Part shown: positions 55,873 through 63,810 of the stretch, piece after piece
Layout: each line of letters starts with the position of its first letter
Position numbering within the stretch: position 1 is the first letter of the stretch
Assembly (NCBI GenBank): GCA_012728725.1
Contig: JAAYEM010000029.1
Span: 30,575 to 94,574, forward strand
Origin: Tissierellia bacterium
Lineage (GTDB): Bacteria > Bacillota > Clostridia > Tissierellales > Tepidimicrobiaceae
Length of the DNA stretch: 64,000 nt
Reading direction: 5' to 3'
Notes under the pieces: model-generated
Database searches by the model: none
What the model was told of the DNA's origin: nothing
What the model saw: the letters and a program-made list of their open reading frames with translations, nothing else
Made by a program: the position numbers and the translations under genes

Positions 55873-56676
55873 GTGAGGGCTGAAATTATTTCAGTGGGAA
55901 CAGAAATAATTTTAGGATATACATTGAATACCAATACTTACTATCTTTCTAATAAATTATCGGAAATTGGCATTGAAGTACTTTACCATAGCTCAGTAAA
56001 AGATGATCCATATTTATTGGAGGAAGCAGTAAAAATTGGGTTAAAGAGGGCGGATATATTGATATTTACAGGAGGTTTAGGCCCTACTGCAGATGATATT
56101 ACTAAAGAAGTTGTTAGTAAAACTTTAGGCCTTAATCTTAGGATAGATAGGAATATGAAAAATTTAATTAAAGAATATTTTAATAGAACTAATAGGTCCA
56201 TGCCAGAGAACAATATTAAACAAGCCTATTTGCCAGAAGGTAGCAACATTTTACCCAATGAAATAGGTACAGCTCCTGGAATCTACATAAAATATAAGGA
56301 TAAAAAAATAGTATTACTACCAGGGCCACCAAAGGAAATGAAATTGATGTTTGAAAAATATGTCATACCCCTAATAAAGCAAGATTTTGTTATTAAAACG
56401 GCTGTTATAAAAACCATAGGTATTGGAGAGTCAAAACTAGAAACCTTACTAAGAGATATTATTGAAAAACAACAAAACCCAACTATTGCTACCTATGCTA
56501 AAGAAGGACAGGTGGATATAAGAATTATAGCTAAAGGCAATAATGAAGAGAAGGTTAATACATTATTAGAAGAAATAATCAAAAAAATAGATAGTAGGAT
56601 ATCAGAATATATTTATAGTTATGAAGATAAGACCATTGAAGAGGTGGTTTTTGAAAAGTTAAAGGAAAAAATATGA
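55873..56676 (+). CDS. cinA: CinA N-terminal part (MoaB/MogA-like domain), separated from its C-terminal domain
   Basis: 267 residues with a GTG start behind AGGAGTG. It covers the COG1058-type N-terminal domain (EIISVGTEIILGYTLNTNTY, ILIFTGGLGPTADDITKEVV, GTAPGIYIKYKDKKIVLLPG) and the middle domain. It ends in TIEEVVFEKLKEKI, exactly where a normal 410-residue CinA runs into its amidohydrolase domain. The stop is the TGA of an ATGA overlap with the next frame, just after six A bases. It may be a true two-gene form or one frame of a frameshifted gene. In full-length form CinA is linked to NMN deamidation and ADP-ribose hydrolysis. Confidence 0.85.
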   Translation: MRAEIISVGTEIILGYTLNTNTYYLSNKLSEIGIEVLYHSSVKDDPYLLEEAVKIGLKRADILIFTGGLGPTADDITKEVVSKTLGLNLRIDRNMKNLIKEYFNRTNRSMPENNIKQAYLPEGSNILPNEIGTAPGIYIKYKDKKIVLLPGPPKEMKLMFEKYVIPLIKQDFVIKTAVIKTIGIGESKLETLLRDIIEKQQNPTIATYAKEGQVDIRIIAKGNNEEKVNTLLEEIIKKIDSRISEYIYSYEDKTIEEVVFEKLKEKI

Positions 56677-57092
56677 AAATAGCCTTCTGTGAATCATGTA
56701 CAGGCGGCCTTATATCTAATAGGTTCACTCAAATCCCTGGAGTATCCCAGGTTTTTGACAGAGGTATAATAACCTATAGCAATAGGTCTAAAATTGAAGA
56801 ATTAGGGGTTAAAGAGGATACATTAAGTAAATATGGAGCGGTAAGTGAACAAGTAGCATTGGAAATGGCTGTAGGACTCCTTAATAAGACTAAAGTCGAT
56901 ATAGCCTTATCTACTACTGGCATTGCAGGACCTACAGGGGGAAGTAAATCTAAACCGGTAGGCCTAGTTTATATTGGAATCGCAACTAGGGATAATGCTT
57001 ATGTAGTTAAATCTACCTTTAGTGGTGATAGGAATACTATCCAGAATAGGGCAACGATTAAAGCCTTTAATGAGATAAGAAAAATTTTGTAA
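56673..57092 (+). CDS. CinA C-terminal part (PncC-type NMN amidohydrolase domain)
   Basis: 139 residues. It begins MKIAFCESCTGGLISNRFTQ and includes FDRGIITYSNRSKIEELGV, YGAVSEQVALEMAVG and IALSTTGIAGPTGGSKSKPV, the complete PncC/CinA-C amidohydrolase (NMN deamidase) domain. It overlaps the CinA N-terminal frame by four bases (ATGA), shifted by -1. An AAAGGA ribosome-like site is six bases upstream, so independent coupled translation is possible. Stand-alone PncC proteins exist in other bacteria. Confidence 0.85.
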   Translation: MKIAFCESCTGGLISNRFTQIPGVSQVFDRGIITYSNRSKIEELGVKEDTLSKYGAVSEQVALEMAVGLLNKTKVDIALSTTGIAGPTGGSKSKPVGLVYIGIATRDNAYVVKSTFSGDRNTIQNRATIKAFNEIRKIL

Positions 57093-57119
57093 TTAATCAT
57101 CAATTATTAATTAAAGTAT

Positions 57120-57148
57120 TTGACTAATAAAGGAAACTATTATAAAAT
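57120..57148 (+). promoter_or_regulatory. Sigma-A promoter for recA
   Basis: TTGACT (57120-57125), 17 bases, TAAAAT (57143-57148). A transcript would start close to 57155, which is at the edge of the LexA box. Confidence 0.65.
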
Positions 57149-57155
57149 TGTAATA

Positions 57156-57167
57156 GAACTTACGTTC
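57156..57167 (+). promoter_or_regulatory. LexA (DinR) operator, SOS box of recA
   Basis: GAACTTACGTTC fits the Gram-positive SOS box GAAC-N4-GTTC. It overlaps the expected transcription start, so LexA binding would block recA transcription until DNA damage. Confidence 0.8.
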
Positions 57168-57210
57168 CAAAATGTGAAGGGTGGTGAATCCAGTTTAACT
57201 GGGAATAATA

Positions 57211-58242
57211 ATGGTTAATAATGAAAAATTAAAGGCTTTAGATATGGCTATAAGCCAAATAGAAAAACAGTTTGGAAAAGGTTCCATAATGAGATTGGGG
57301 GACAAAGATGTAATAAAAATAGAAGTTATACCAACAGGATGTCTAGACTTAGATATTGCATTAGGCATTGGAGGAATCCCCAAAGGCAGAATAATAGAAA
57401 TATTCGGGCCTGAATCTTCTGGGAAAACAACGGTAGCCTTACATGTTATTGCAGAAGCACAAAAAAGAGGGGGCATAGCTGCTTTTGTTGACGCAGAACA
57501 TGCCCTAGATCCAAATTACGCTAAAAATTTAGGTGTAGATGTAGATAACTTAATAGTATCCCAGCCTGATACAGGTGAACAGGGATTAGAAATAGCTGAG
57601 GCTTTAGTAAGAAGCGGTGCCATAGACGTTGTGGTAGTAGATTCAGTAGCAGCCCTTGTACCTAAAGCTGAGATAGAAGGAGAAATGGGCGATAGCCATG
57701 TGGGGCTACAGGCTAGATTAATGTCTCAAGCCCTAAGAAAGTTAGCAGGAGTAACAAACAAATCTAAAACTACTGTAATTTTTATAAACCAATTAAGAGA
57801 AAAGATTGGAGTTATGTTTGGTAATCCTGAAACTACAACTGGTGGAAGAGCTCTTAAGTTTTACTCTAGTATCCGGTTAGATGTCAGAAGGGTTGATTCT
57901 ATTAAGCAAGGCGACGAAGTTATAGGTAATAGAACCAGGGTGAAAGTTGTAAAAAATAAATTAGCTCCTCCCTTTAAACAAGCGGAATTTGATATAATGT
58001 ATGGCCAAGGTATATCAAAAGAAGGAAGCATTCTAGACGCTGGAGTTACAGCAGAAATAATTAATAAATCAGGTTCTTGGTATAGCTATGGAGATCATAG
58101 ACTTGGCCAAGGTAGAGAAAATGCCAAAGATTTCTTAAGGGGCAATCCTGATATAACATCGGAGATAGAGAGAAAAATAAGGGAAAGATTTGGTTTAATA
58201 TCGGAAGCTGAGGAGCCCACCAATAAAAAAGATAAAAAATAA
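57211..58242 (+). CDS. recA: Recombinase RecA
   Basis: 343 residues. Walker [76 protein letters not shown] and the C-terminal domain are complete. It forms filaments on single-stranded DNA, catalyses strand exchange and triggers LexA cleavage. The upstream SOS box fits. The ribosome site is weak (GGGA) and lies next to a CCAGTTTAACTGG palindrome (57190-57202). It is followed by a long perfect terminator stem. Confidence 0.98.
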   Translation: MVNNEKLKALDMAISQIEKQFGKGSIMRLGDKDVIKIEVIPTGCLDLDIALGIGGIPKGRIIEIFGPESSGKTTVALHVIAEAQKRGGIAAFVDAEHALDPNYAKNLGVDVDNLIVSQPDTGEQGLEIAEALVRSGAIDVVVVDSVAALVPKAEIEGEMGDSHVGLQARLMSQALRKLAGVTNKSKTTVIFINQLREKIGVMFGNPETTTGGRALKFYSSIRLDVRRVDSIKQGDEVIGNRTRVKVVKNKLAPPFKQAEFDIMYGQGISKEGSILDAGVTAEIINKSGSWYSYGDHRLGQGRENAKDFLRGNPDITSEIERKIRERFGLISEAEEPTNKKDKK

Positions 58243-58255
58243 ATATAGTAAAACT

Positions 58256-58294
58256 AAATAAGCCTCCTATATAGTCTATATAGGAGGCTTATTT
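58256..58294 (+). terminator. Long hairpin terminator after recA
   Basis: An 18-bp perfect stem (AAATAAGCCTCCTATATA / TATATAGGAGGCTTATTT) with a three-base loop. The stem itself ends in TTATTT and is followed by GTAAGG, so the T-run is short. It separates recA from the nuclease module only partly if read-through occurs. Confidence 0.7.
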
Positions 58295-58311
58295 GTAAGG
58301 AGTGTTATTAA

Positions 58312-59295
58312 TTGAGGTTGCTTTTTTTAACTGATACCCATATAAGGGGAACTACTCCAAAAAACAGAAAGGATAATATCACTGAAACACTAGAAAAAAA
58401 GTTTCAAGAGGTAGGAAAAATAGTAAAAGACTATAAAGTTGATTATGTTCTCCATGGTGGCGATTTGTTTGATAGGCCAGATATATCCGTATCTATTGTT
58501 GGCAATTTTGCTTCTATATTAAATGAGATTAAAGTTCCCATATATATAATATGTGGTAATCATGATATATACGGTCACAACCCAAATACCATAAATAGAA
58601 CCATGTTAGGGTTATTAAATACCTTAAATATTGTAAAAGTAATAGAAGAAAACGACATTATATATCTATATAAAAATGGAATCAAAGTTCAATTAACAGG
58701 CCAACCCTATATATATAATATAGATAACCAATCAAACAAATCTAAGTATATTGTAGAATCCATTGGGGAGGATGTGGATTATGCAATTCATATGGTTCAT
58801 GGAATGTTATTAAATAAGCCATTTATTAAAGGGATCCCCTATACTCTAATAGATGATATTAAGGAAACTAAGGCAGATATAACCCTTTCCGGACATTACC
58901 ATTCAGGTTTTGGTGTAATTGAATACAATAACAAATATTTTGTAAATCCTGGCAGTCTGATAAGAATTACAAACAGCTTAGCTGAAATTGATAGAATGCC
59001 AAAGGTGGCTTTAATAGAACTTGGTGAAAGCATCAATATAGAACTTATTCAGTTAAAAACATCATCTCCCGGGAAAGAGGTCTTAGATAGGCAGGAAATA
59101 GAAAATCATATTTTTAAAAGTGAAAGGTTTTTTGAATTTAAGCAATCCATAGATGCAGCTGTAAACTTTGAAAAATTAGAAATAAATGAGATCCTAATGG
59201 AAGTTTCTAATACAGAAGGAGTATCTAATGAGATCAAAGAAGAAGCTCTCAGGCGCATAGCCTTATCGCAGATGAAGGAATTAGGAGATGAATAG
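58312..59295 (+). CDS. Mre11/SbcD-like metallophosphoesterase (DNA repair exonuclease family)
   Basis: 327 residues with a TTG start behind AAGGAG. All phosphoesterase motifs are there: LFLTDTHIRG (D8, H10), LHGGDLFDRP, IICGNHDIYG, HMVHGM and LSGHYHSGFG. The C-terminal 100 residues (from about 245) are helical and could cap or bind the ATPase. It sits two bases before a Rad50-like ATPase half, which is the Mre11-Rad50 (SbcD-SbcC) pairing. It is shorter than SbcD of enteric bacteria and lacks obvious similarity there in the tail. Nuclease function is inferred from family and pairing. No separate promoter was seen between the recA terminator and this gene. Confidence 0.85.
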   Translation: MRLLFLTDTHIRGTTPKNRKDNITETLEKKFQEVGKIVKDYKVDYVLHGGDLFDRPDISVSIVGNFASILNEIKVPIYIICGNHDIYGHNPNTINRTMLGLLNTLNIVKVIEENDIIYLYKNGIKVQLTGQPYIYNIDNQSNKSKYIVESIGEDVDYAIHMVHGMLLNKPFIKGIPYTLIDDIKETKADITLSGHYHSGFGVIEYNNKYFVNPGSLIRITNSLAEIDRMPKVALIELGESINIELIQLKTSSPGKEVLDRQEIENHIFKSERFFEFKQSIDAAVNFEKLEINEILMEVSNTEGVSNEIKEEALRRIALSQMKELGDE

Positions 59296-59297
59296 CC

Positions 59298-60740
59298 ATG
59301 AAATATATTAAAAAAGTCATTTTAGAAAATTTCCAATCCCATAAATATACGGAAATCGAGTTGGATCAGTACTTAAATGTAATTATTGGCCCTTCTGACC
59401 AAGGAAAAAGTGCCATAATAAGGGCTATAAAGTGGGCTATATATAATGAACCTTCTGGAGACTTTTTCATTAGAGAGGGAGAAAAGGAATGTAGCGTAAC
59501 CGTGGTATTTAACGATTCTACGAAGATTAAAAGGTATAGAAGTAAAAGTAAAAATGTCTATTATATTTATGATAGAGAGGGTAATGAAACAGTTTTTGAA
59601 GGTTTTGGCACTAAGGTTCCCCTAGAAATTTCAAAAAAAACCTCTATGCGAAAGATAATGCTGGATGGGGATCAATCTAAACCAATAAATATTGGAGAAC
59701 AATTAGAAAGCCCCTTTCTACTTTCTGAAAAAAATGCCACTAAAGCCAATGCAATTGGAAGATTGGTAGGGGTTCATATTATAGACGATGCGTTAAAAGA
59801 TGTTTTAAAGGATATTAGGAACTTAAATATTGATATTAAAAAACAAGAAGAAATATTGGAAAATCTAAAGAATAGCTTGGCTAAATATGACTATCTGGAC
59901 GATCTTTCTGAGAGGGTCAAACAAGCAAATGACATAATTAACACCATCAAAGAAAAGCAATTAAGGTTAAATAAGCTAAAGGAACTATCAAAAAGACTAA
60001 ATAGAATTGATAAGGAAAATGTAGTCTTAAAGGACTATTTAAATAGACTCAAAAATATAGATAGGGTTATTGATATTGAAAGGGAATTAAGTAATAAAAT
60101 AGGTAGTTATAATTACATTCGGGGTAAATATAATAAACTGGAAGATGTAAAAAACCAAATTAAATATAATAATAGATTACTTGCTTCCCTTAAAAATATA
60201 AATAAAATCGAAAAAATTGTTAAACTTATAGATATCCATTATAATAAACTTAACAGATTGATTAATATAAATACAAAGAAAAAATATGTCAAGGATAACA
60301 TAATTAAAAATCAAGAATTGTTAAAAGCATTACAGGATACAGAAAAATTGGAACATATCAATAAGACCATCAAAGAAAAATATGGAAATTTAGTAAAATT
60401 ACTAAATGTAAAAAACAAATACGATAATATTAATAAAAGTATCTCTTTAGGCCAAATTTATATTGAAAAATTAAAAGATATAGATTCCATATATAATATA
60501 AAAGACATATTAGAAATAAAGATTAATAGGTTGGAAACTCTACTAAAATGCAAAAAAGAATACCATATTTTAATTACTAAAAGGTCAGATACCATAAAAG
60601 CTTTAACCAGTAGGGAAGTTGAAATAAATAGCTATTTAATACAGTATAAGCAAATTTTATCAAAACTGAAAATATGTCCTCTATGCTTTAGTACTATTGA
60701 TCAATCTAAAATAGATGAAATAGTGGCCAATTATAAATAA
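59298..60740 (+). CDS. Rad50/SMC-like ATPase, N-terminal half with terminal CxxC hook
   Basis: 480 residues. The N-terminal head half (1-170) has ILENFQSHKYTEIELDQYLN, Walker A GPSDQGKS (31-38), EPSGDFFIREGEKECSVTVV and KIMLDGDQSKPINIGEQLES followed by PFLLSEKNATKANAIGRLVG, a Q-loop type region. Then comes a long helical arm (about 180-455) with four tandem 47-residue repeats (251-438). It ends with CPLC (C460, C463), like a Rad50 zinc hook, and stops 17 residues later. Signature motif and Walker B are missing and are found in the protein two genes downstream. The gene is intact, with good codon flow and its own ribosome site, so this is a split gene design rather than decay. Confidence 0.85.
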   Translation: MKYIKKVILENFQSHKYTEIELDQYLNVIIGPSDQGKSAIIRAIKWAIYNEPSGDFFIREGEKECSVTVVFNDSTKIKRYRSKSKNVYYIYDREGNETVFEGFGTKVPLEISKKTSMRKIMLDGDQSKPINIGEQLESPFLLSEKNATKANAIGRLVGVHIIDDALKDVLKDIRNLNIDIKKQEEILENLKNSLAKYDYLDDLSERVKQANDIINTIKEKQLRLNKLKELSKRLNRIDKENVVLKDYLNRLKNIDRVIDIERELSNKIGSYNYIRGKYNKLEDVKNQIKYNNRLLASLKNINKIEKIVKLIDIHYNKLNRLININTKKKYVKDNIIKNQELLKALQDTEKLEHINKTIKEKYGNLVKLLNVKNKYDNINKSISLGQIYIEKLKDIDSIYNIKDILEIKINRLETLLKCKKEYHILITKRSDTIKALTSREVEINSYLIQYKQILSKLKICPLCFSTIDQSKIDEIVANYK

Positions 60741-60755
60741 GGAGGCAGCCAATAT

Positions 60756-61004
60756 ATGGATTATGAAAAAAAACTCAATGAACTAAAAGATAGTTTAGAA
60801 AAGGCTAAAAGTTTAAAATATAGAGCAGAAGCAAGGCTAGAACAACTCAATAATCAACAACAGGAAATAATCAAAGAATTAAAGGATTTAGGTGTAAATC
60901 CAGAGGATCTAGATGAAGAAATCGATAAATTAACAAAAGAAATAAACGATTTGTTTAAAGAAGCCAGTAGATTGTTACCAAAAGATATATTAGAAAAGAA
61001 GTGA
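60756..61004 (+). CDS. Small helical (coiled-coil) protein between the two ATPase halves
   Basis: 82 residues, almost all helix-forming: YEKKLNELKDSLEKAKSLKY, RAEARLEQLNNQQQEIIKEL, then a short break (GVNPEDLDEE) and a second helix (IDKLTKEINDLFKEASRLL). It looks like a helical hairpin of the sort found in the arms of SMC/Rad50 proteins. It lies 15 bases after the N-half and four before the C-half, with GGAGG upstream. It may supply part of the returning arm or join the two halves. I do not recognise a family. Confidence 0.75.
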   Translation: MDYEKKLNELKDSLEKAKSLKYRAEARLEQLNNQQQEIIKELKDLGVNPEDLDEEIDKLTKEINDLFKEASRLLPKDILEKK

Positions 61005-61008
61005 TATT

Positions 61009-61665
61009 ATGATACATGATTATGAAGAATTAGAAAAACATATATCAAAAGTATCCCACTTTATATCTAAAGAGCAGGGAAAAAGAGAAAAGATATTGGA
61101 ACAGATAGGAGAAATAGAAAAGTCAATAATAGATATACAGAATAAAATTGATTTATTAGAAAAAGTGAGTATTCTTTTACAAAAAACTTCTGAATATGCA
61201 AGAAATCAAGCCAAAGTACAAATTGAATCCTTAGTTACCAACTGTTTGCAATACATTTTTGAAAATAACATAGAATTTGAAATAGAAATTGAAGAACTTT
61301 ATGGAAAACCAAACGCTGAATTTTATGTCACCACTAAAGTAGATGATACAATAATTAAGACTAAACCTGAGCAATCTAGAGGTGGAGGAGTCGTTGATAT
61401 AATTTCATTAGCTTTGCGTATAGCATTTCTTCAGGTTCATAAACCCAAAATAGAAGGTCCCCTTATATTAGATGAACCAGCAAAACATGTAAGTGAAGAT
61501 TATATTTTTAATGTAGCCGATTTTTTAAAAAGAACCTCAGAAATGTTTGAAAGACAAATAATTATGGTAACCCATAATAATCATCTAGCTTCTATTGGTA
61601 CAAATGCTTATAGAGTTACCATGAAGGGTACTGAAAGTCATGTTGAAAAGATAACTCCCGATTAA
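61009..61665 (+). CDS. Rad50/SMC-like ATPase, C-terminal half (signature motif, Walker B, H-loop)
   Basis: 218 residues. A short coiled coil (about 5-65) leads into the C-terminal head: signature-type SRGGGVVDIISLALRIAFLQ (123-142), Walker B PLILDEPAKHVSEDY (151-165) and H-loop MVTHNNHLASIG (from 186). These are the parts missing from the ATPase half encoded at 59298-60740. Together the two would form one complete ABC-type head. The arm here is far shorter than that of the N-half. The stop is six bases before the rny promoter, so the module ends here. Confidence 0.85.
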   Translation: MIHDYEELEKHISKVSHFISKEQGKREKILEQIGEIEKSIIDIQNKIDLLEKVSILLQKTSEYARNQAKVQIESLVTNCLQYIFENNIEFEIEIEELYGKPNAEFYVTTKVDDTIIKTKPEQSRGGGVVDIISLALRIAFLQVHKPKIEGPLILDEPAKHVSEDYIFNVADFLKRTSEMFERQIIMVTHNNHLASIGTNAYRVTMKGTESHVEKITPD

Positions 61666-61670
61666 TCTTC

Positions 61671-61699
61671 TTGACATATTTATCGAAAAGTAATAAAAT
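61671..61699 (+). promoter_or_regulatory. Strong sigma-A promoter for rny
   Basis: TTGACA (61671-61676), exactly 17 bases, TAAAAT (61694-61699). It would start transcription near 61706 and give a leader of about 138 bases. Confidence 0.75.
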
Positions 61700-61707
61700 G
61701 AAATCGT

Positions 61708-61772
61708 ACCGAGTTATGTAAAGCTATACGCGTAGACTCTATAAGCCGAGGCTACTCTCGGTTTATATTTTT
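61708..61772 (+). promoter_or_regulatory. Attenuator-like leader of rny
   Basis: A terminator stem ATAAGCCGAG (61741-61750)/CTCGGTTTAT (61757-61766) with a six-base loop is followed by ATTTTT. Upstream ACCGAG (61708-61713) can pair with CTCGGT (61757-61762), which would break the terminator. This terminator/antiterminator layout suggests control before the rny gene. No known riboswitch core was recognised. Confidence 0.6.
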
Positions 61773-61843
61773 ACCTACCGCTCTGATGAATTGAAGACGA
61801 AGCATGGAACTTGAAAACTTAATAGAATAGGAGGTGCATCGTT

Positions 61844-63373
61844 ATTGACCTTATAATTAATATTTTAATTGCCATTATAGGGATTATGGTTGGTTTTTAT
61901 ATAAGAAAAACCATTGGAGAAAGGAAAATAGGAAATGCAGAAGAATTAGCTAAAAAAATTATTGAAGATGCTAATAGGGATGCTGAAACTTACAAAAAAG
62001 AACTTCTATTAGAAGCAAAGGAAGAGATTCATAGAATCCGTACTGAAAATGAAAGGGAAAACAGAGAAAGAAGGAATGAGATTCAAAAGCTTGAAAGGCG
62101 TTTATTAAATAAAGAGGAATTTATTGATAGAAAGACTGAATCCTTAGAGCGTAAGGAAGAAGCTCTAAATAGAAAGGCAAAAGAATTAGAGCAAAAAGAA
62201 ATCCTTATCGATGAATTATATAATAAACAAGTTGAAGAATTAGAAAGACTTTCAGGCTTATCCTCTGAAGAAGCAAAAGAATTGCTATTAAATGACATTA
62301 AAAAAGAGATAGCATATGAATCGGCTATGTATATTAAGGAAGCTGAATACAAAGCTAAAGAAGAATCAGAAAAGAAAGCAAGGGAAATAATAGCTTGTGC
62401 AATTCAAAAATGTGCTGCAGATTATGTTTCTGAATCTACAGTAACTGTCGTATCTCTACCAAATGATGAAATGAAAGGTAGAATAATAGGTAGGGAAGGA
62501 AGAAATATCAGAACATTAGAAACATTAACAGGTGTAGATCTAATAATTGATGATACACCAGAGGCTGTAGTGTTATCGGGCTTTGATCCTATTCGAAGGG
62601 AAATTGCTAGAATAGCCCTAGAAAAATTAATAGTAGATGGTAGAATTCATCCAGCAAGAATTGAAGAAATGGTTGAAAAAGCGAAGAAAGAAGTAGATAA
62701 TATAATTAGAGAAGAAGGAGAACAGGCAGCTTTTGAAATCGGAATCCATGGTCTTCATCCAGAATTGATAAAACTTCTGGGAAGATTGAAATATAGAACG
62801 AGTTATGGGCAAAATGTGCTCAGACATTCTATTGAAGTTGCTCATATTGCTGGAGCTATGGCAGCTGAGTTAGGTGCCGATATTAAGGTGGCTAAAAGGG
62901 CTGGTTTGCTTCATGATATAGGAAAAGCAGTAGATCATGAAATAGAAGGTCCACACGTAGATATTGGTGTAGATTTAGCTAGAAAATACAGAGAATCCAA
63001 GGAGGTTGTTCACTGTATTGCAGCCCATCATGGGGATATTGAACCTAAGACAGTGGAAGCCGTGCTAGTACAAGCTGCTGATGCTATATCGGCGGCAAGA
63101 CCAGGGGCAAGAAGGGAAACCCTAGAAGCTTATATTAAGAGGTTAGAGAAGTTAGAGGAAATTGCAAATTCTTTTGATGGAATAGAGAAATCATATGCCA
63201 TACAAGCAGGAAGAGAATTGAGAATAATGGTAAAGCCTGAAGATATAAGTGATGATGAGATTATATTAACTGCACGGGAAATTGCCAAAAAGATAGAATC
63301 TGAATTAGACTACCCTGGGCAAATTAAAGTAAATGTAATAAGAGAAACAAGGGCCATTGAGTATGCAAAATAA
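61844..63373 (+). CDS. rny: Ribonuclease Y, probable ATT start
   Basis: 509 residues if translation starts at ATT 61844, seven bases after GGAGGTG. This gives the expected N-terminal membrane anchor ([20 protein letters not shown]) and the usual Rny length. There is no ATG, GTG or TTG in frame between the stop at 61823 and the ATG at 61886, and starting at 61886 would remove most of the anchor and leave no ribosome site. Then follow a long charged coiled coil (about 25-190), the KH domain ([20 protein letters not shown]) and the HD domain ([20 protein letters not shown]). It starts mRNA decay at the membrane. Confidence 0.9.
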   Translation: MDLIINILIAIIGIMVGFYIRKTIGERKIGNAEELAKKIIEDANRDAETYKKELLLEAKEEIHRIRTENERENRERRNEIQKLERRLLNKEEFIDRKTESLERKEEALNRKAKELEQKEILIDELYNKQVEELERLSGLSSEEAKELLLNDIKKEIAYESAMYIKEAEYKAKEESEKKAREIIACAIQKCAADYVSESTVTVVSLPNDEMKGRIIGREGRNIRTLETLTGVDLIIDDTPEAVVLSGFDPIRREIARIALEKLIVDGRIHPARIEEMVEKAKKEVDNIIREEGEQAAFEIGIHGLHPELIKLLGRLKYRTSYGQNVLRHSIEVAHIAGAMAAELGADIKVAKRAGLLHDIGKAVDHEIEGPHVDIGVDLARKYRESKEVVHCIAAHHGDIEPKTVEAVLVQAADAISAARPGARRETLEAYIKRLEKLEEIANSFDGIEKSYAIQAGRELRIMVKPEDISDDEIILTAREIAKKIESELDYPGQIKVNVIRETRAIEYAK

Positions 63374-63442
63374 AATTCTTAACACTATTTGTACTGTATA
63401 TTAAATTAAAATTCAAAATTTTATTAAATTCTTTAAAATAAA

Positions 63443-63469
63443 GAAGGATTTTAATAATATCTGTAGAAT
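63443..63469 (+). promoter_or_regulatory. Sigma-H promoter for spoVS
   Basis: GAAGGATTT (63443-63451), 11 bases, GTAGAAT (63463-63469) fits the sigma-H consensus RnAGGAwww ... RnnGAAT at every position. The Bacillus spoVS gene is also sigma-H dependent. Confidence 0.7.
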
Positions 63470-63533
63470 TAGTAATATACTATAAAATTTATAAAATTTA
63501 ATAATTATTAATAGTGTAAAGGGGGATGTTTTA

Positions 63534-63794
63534 ATGGATGTATTAAAGGTGTCAGCAAAATCAAGTCCAAATTCTGTAGCAGGAGCACTAGCTGGAGTAT
63601 TGAGGGAGAAAGGCAACGCAGAAATTCAAGCTATTGGTGCCGGTGCTTTAAACCAGGCAGTTAAGGCAGTAGCTATAGCACGAGGGTTTGTAGCTCCTAG
63701 TGGAATTGATCTAATTTGCATACCCGCATTCACCGACATTGAAATTGACGGTGAAGAAAGAACGGCTATAAAACTAATTGTTGAGCCAAGGTAG
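63534..63794 (+). CDS. spoVS: Stage V sporulation protein S
   Basis: 86 residues, whole-length SpoVS: DVLKVSAKSSPNSVAGALAG, VLREKGNAEIQAIGAGALNQ, AVKAVAIARGFVAPSGIDLI and IEIDGEERTAIKLIVEPR. A small Alba-like nucleic-acid-binding fold protein needed for late sporulation in Bacillus. The ribosome site is AAAGGGGGATG. It lies directly after rny; the Bacillus gene ymdB between them is absent. It is followed by a strong terminator. Confidence 0.97.
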   Translation: MDVLKVSAKSSPNSVAGALAGVLREKGNAEIQAIGAGALNQAVKAVAIARGFVAPSGIDLICIPAFTDIEIDGEERTAIKLIVEPR

Positions 63795-63810
63795 TCTTAC
63801 AGTATAAGTT

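Noticed and set aside
59298..61665. Split ATPase as a decayed SbcC pseudogene
   Set aside because: All frames are intact with ribosome sites, key ATPase motifs are complete across the halves, and a CxxC hook ends the first half; decay would not give such clean borders.
61698..61721. A seven-codon leader peptide (ATG 61698) before rny
   Set aside because: Its ATG overlaps the minus-10 element, so it would not be in the transcript; there is also no ribosome site.
61845..61856. TTG at 61845 as the rny start
   Set aside because: It is in another frame and reaches a stop after three codons.
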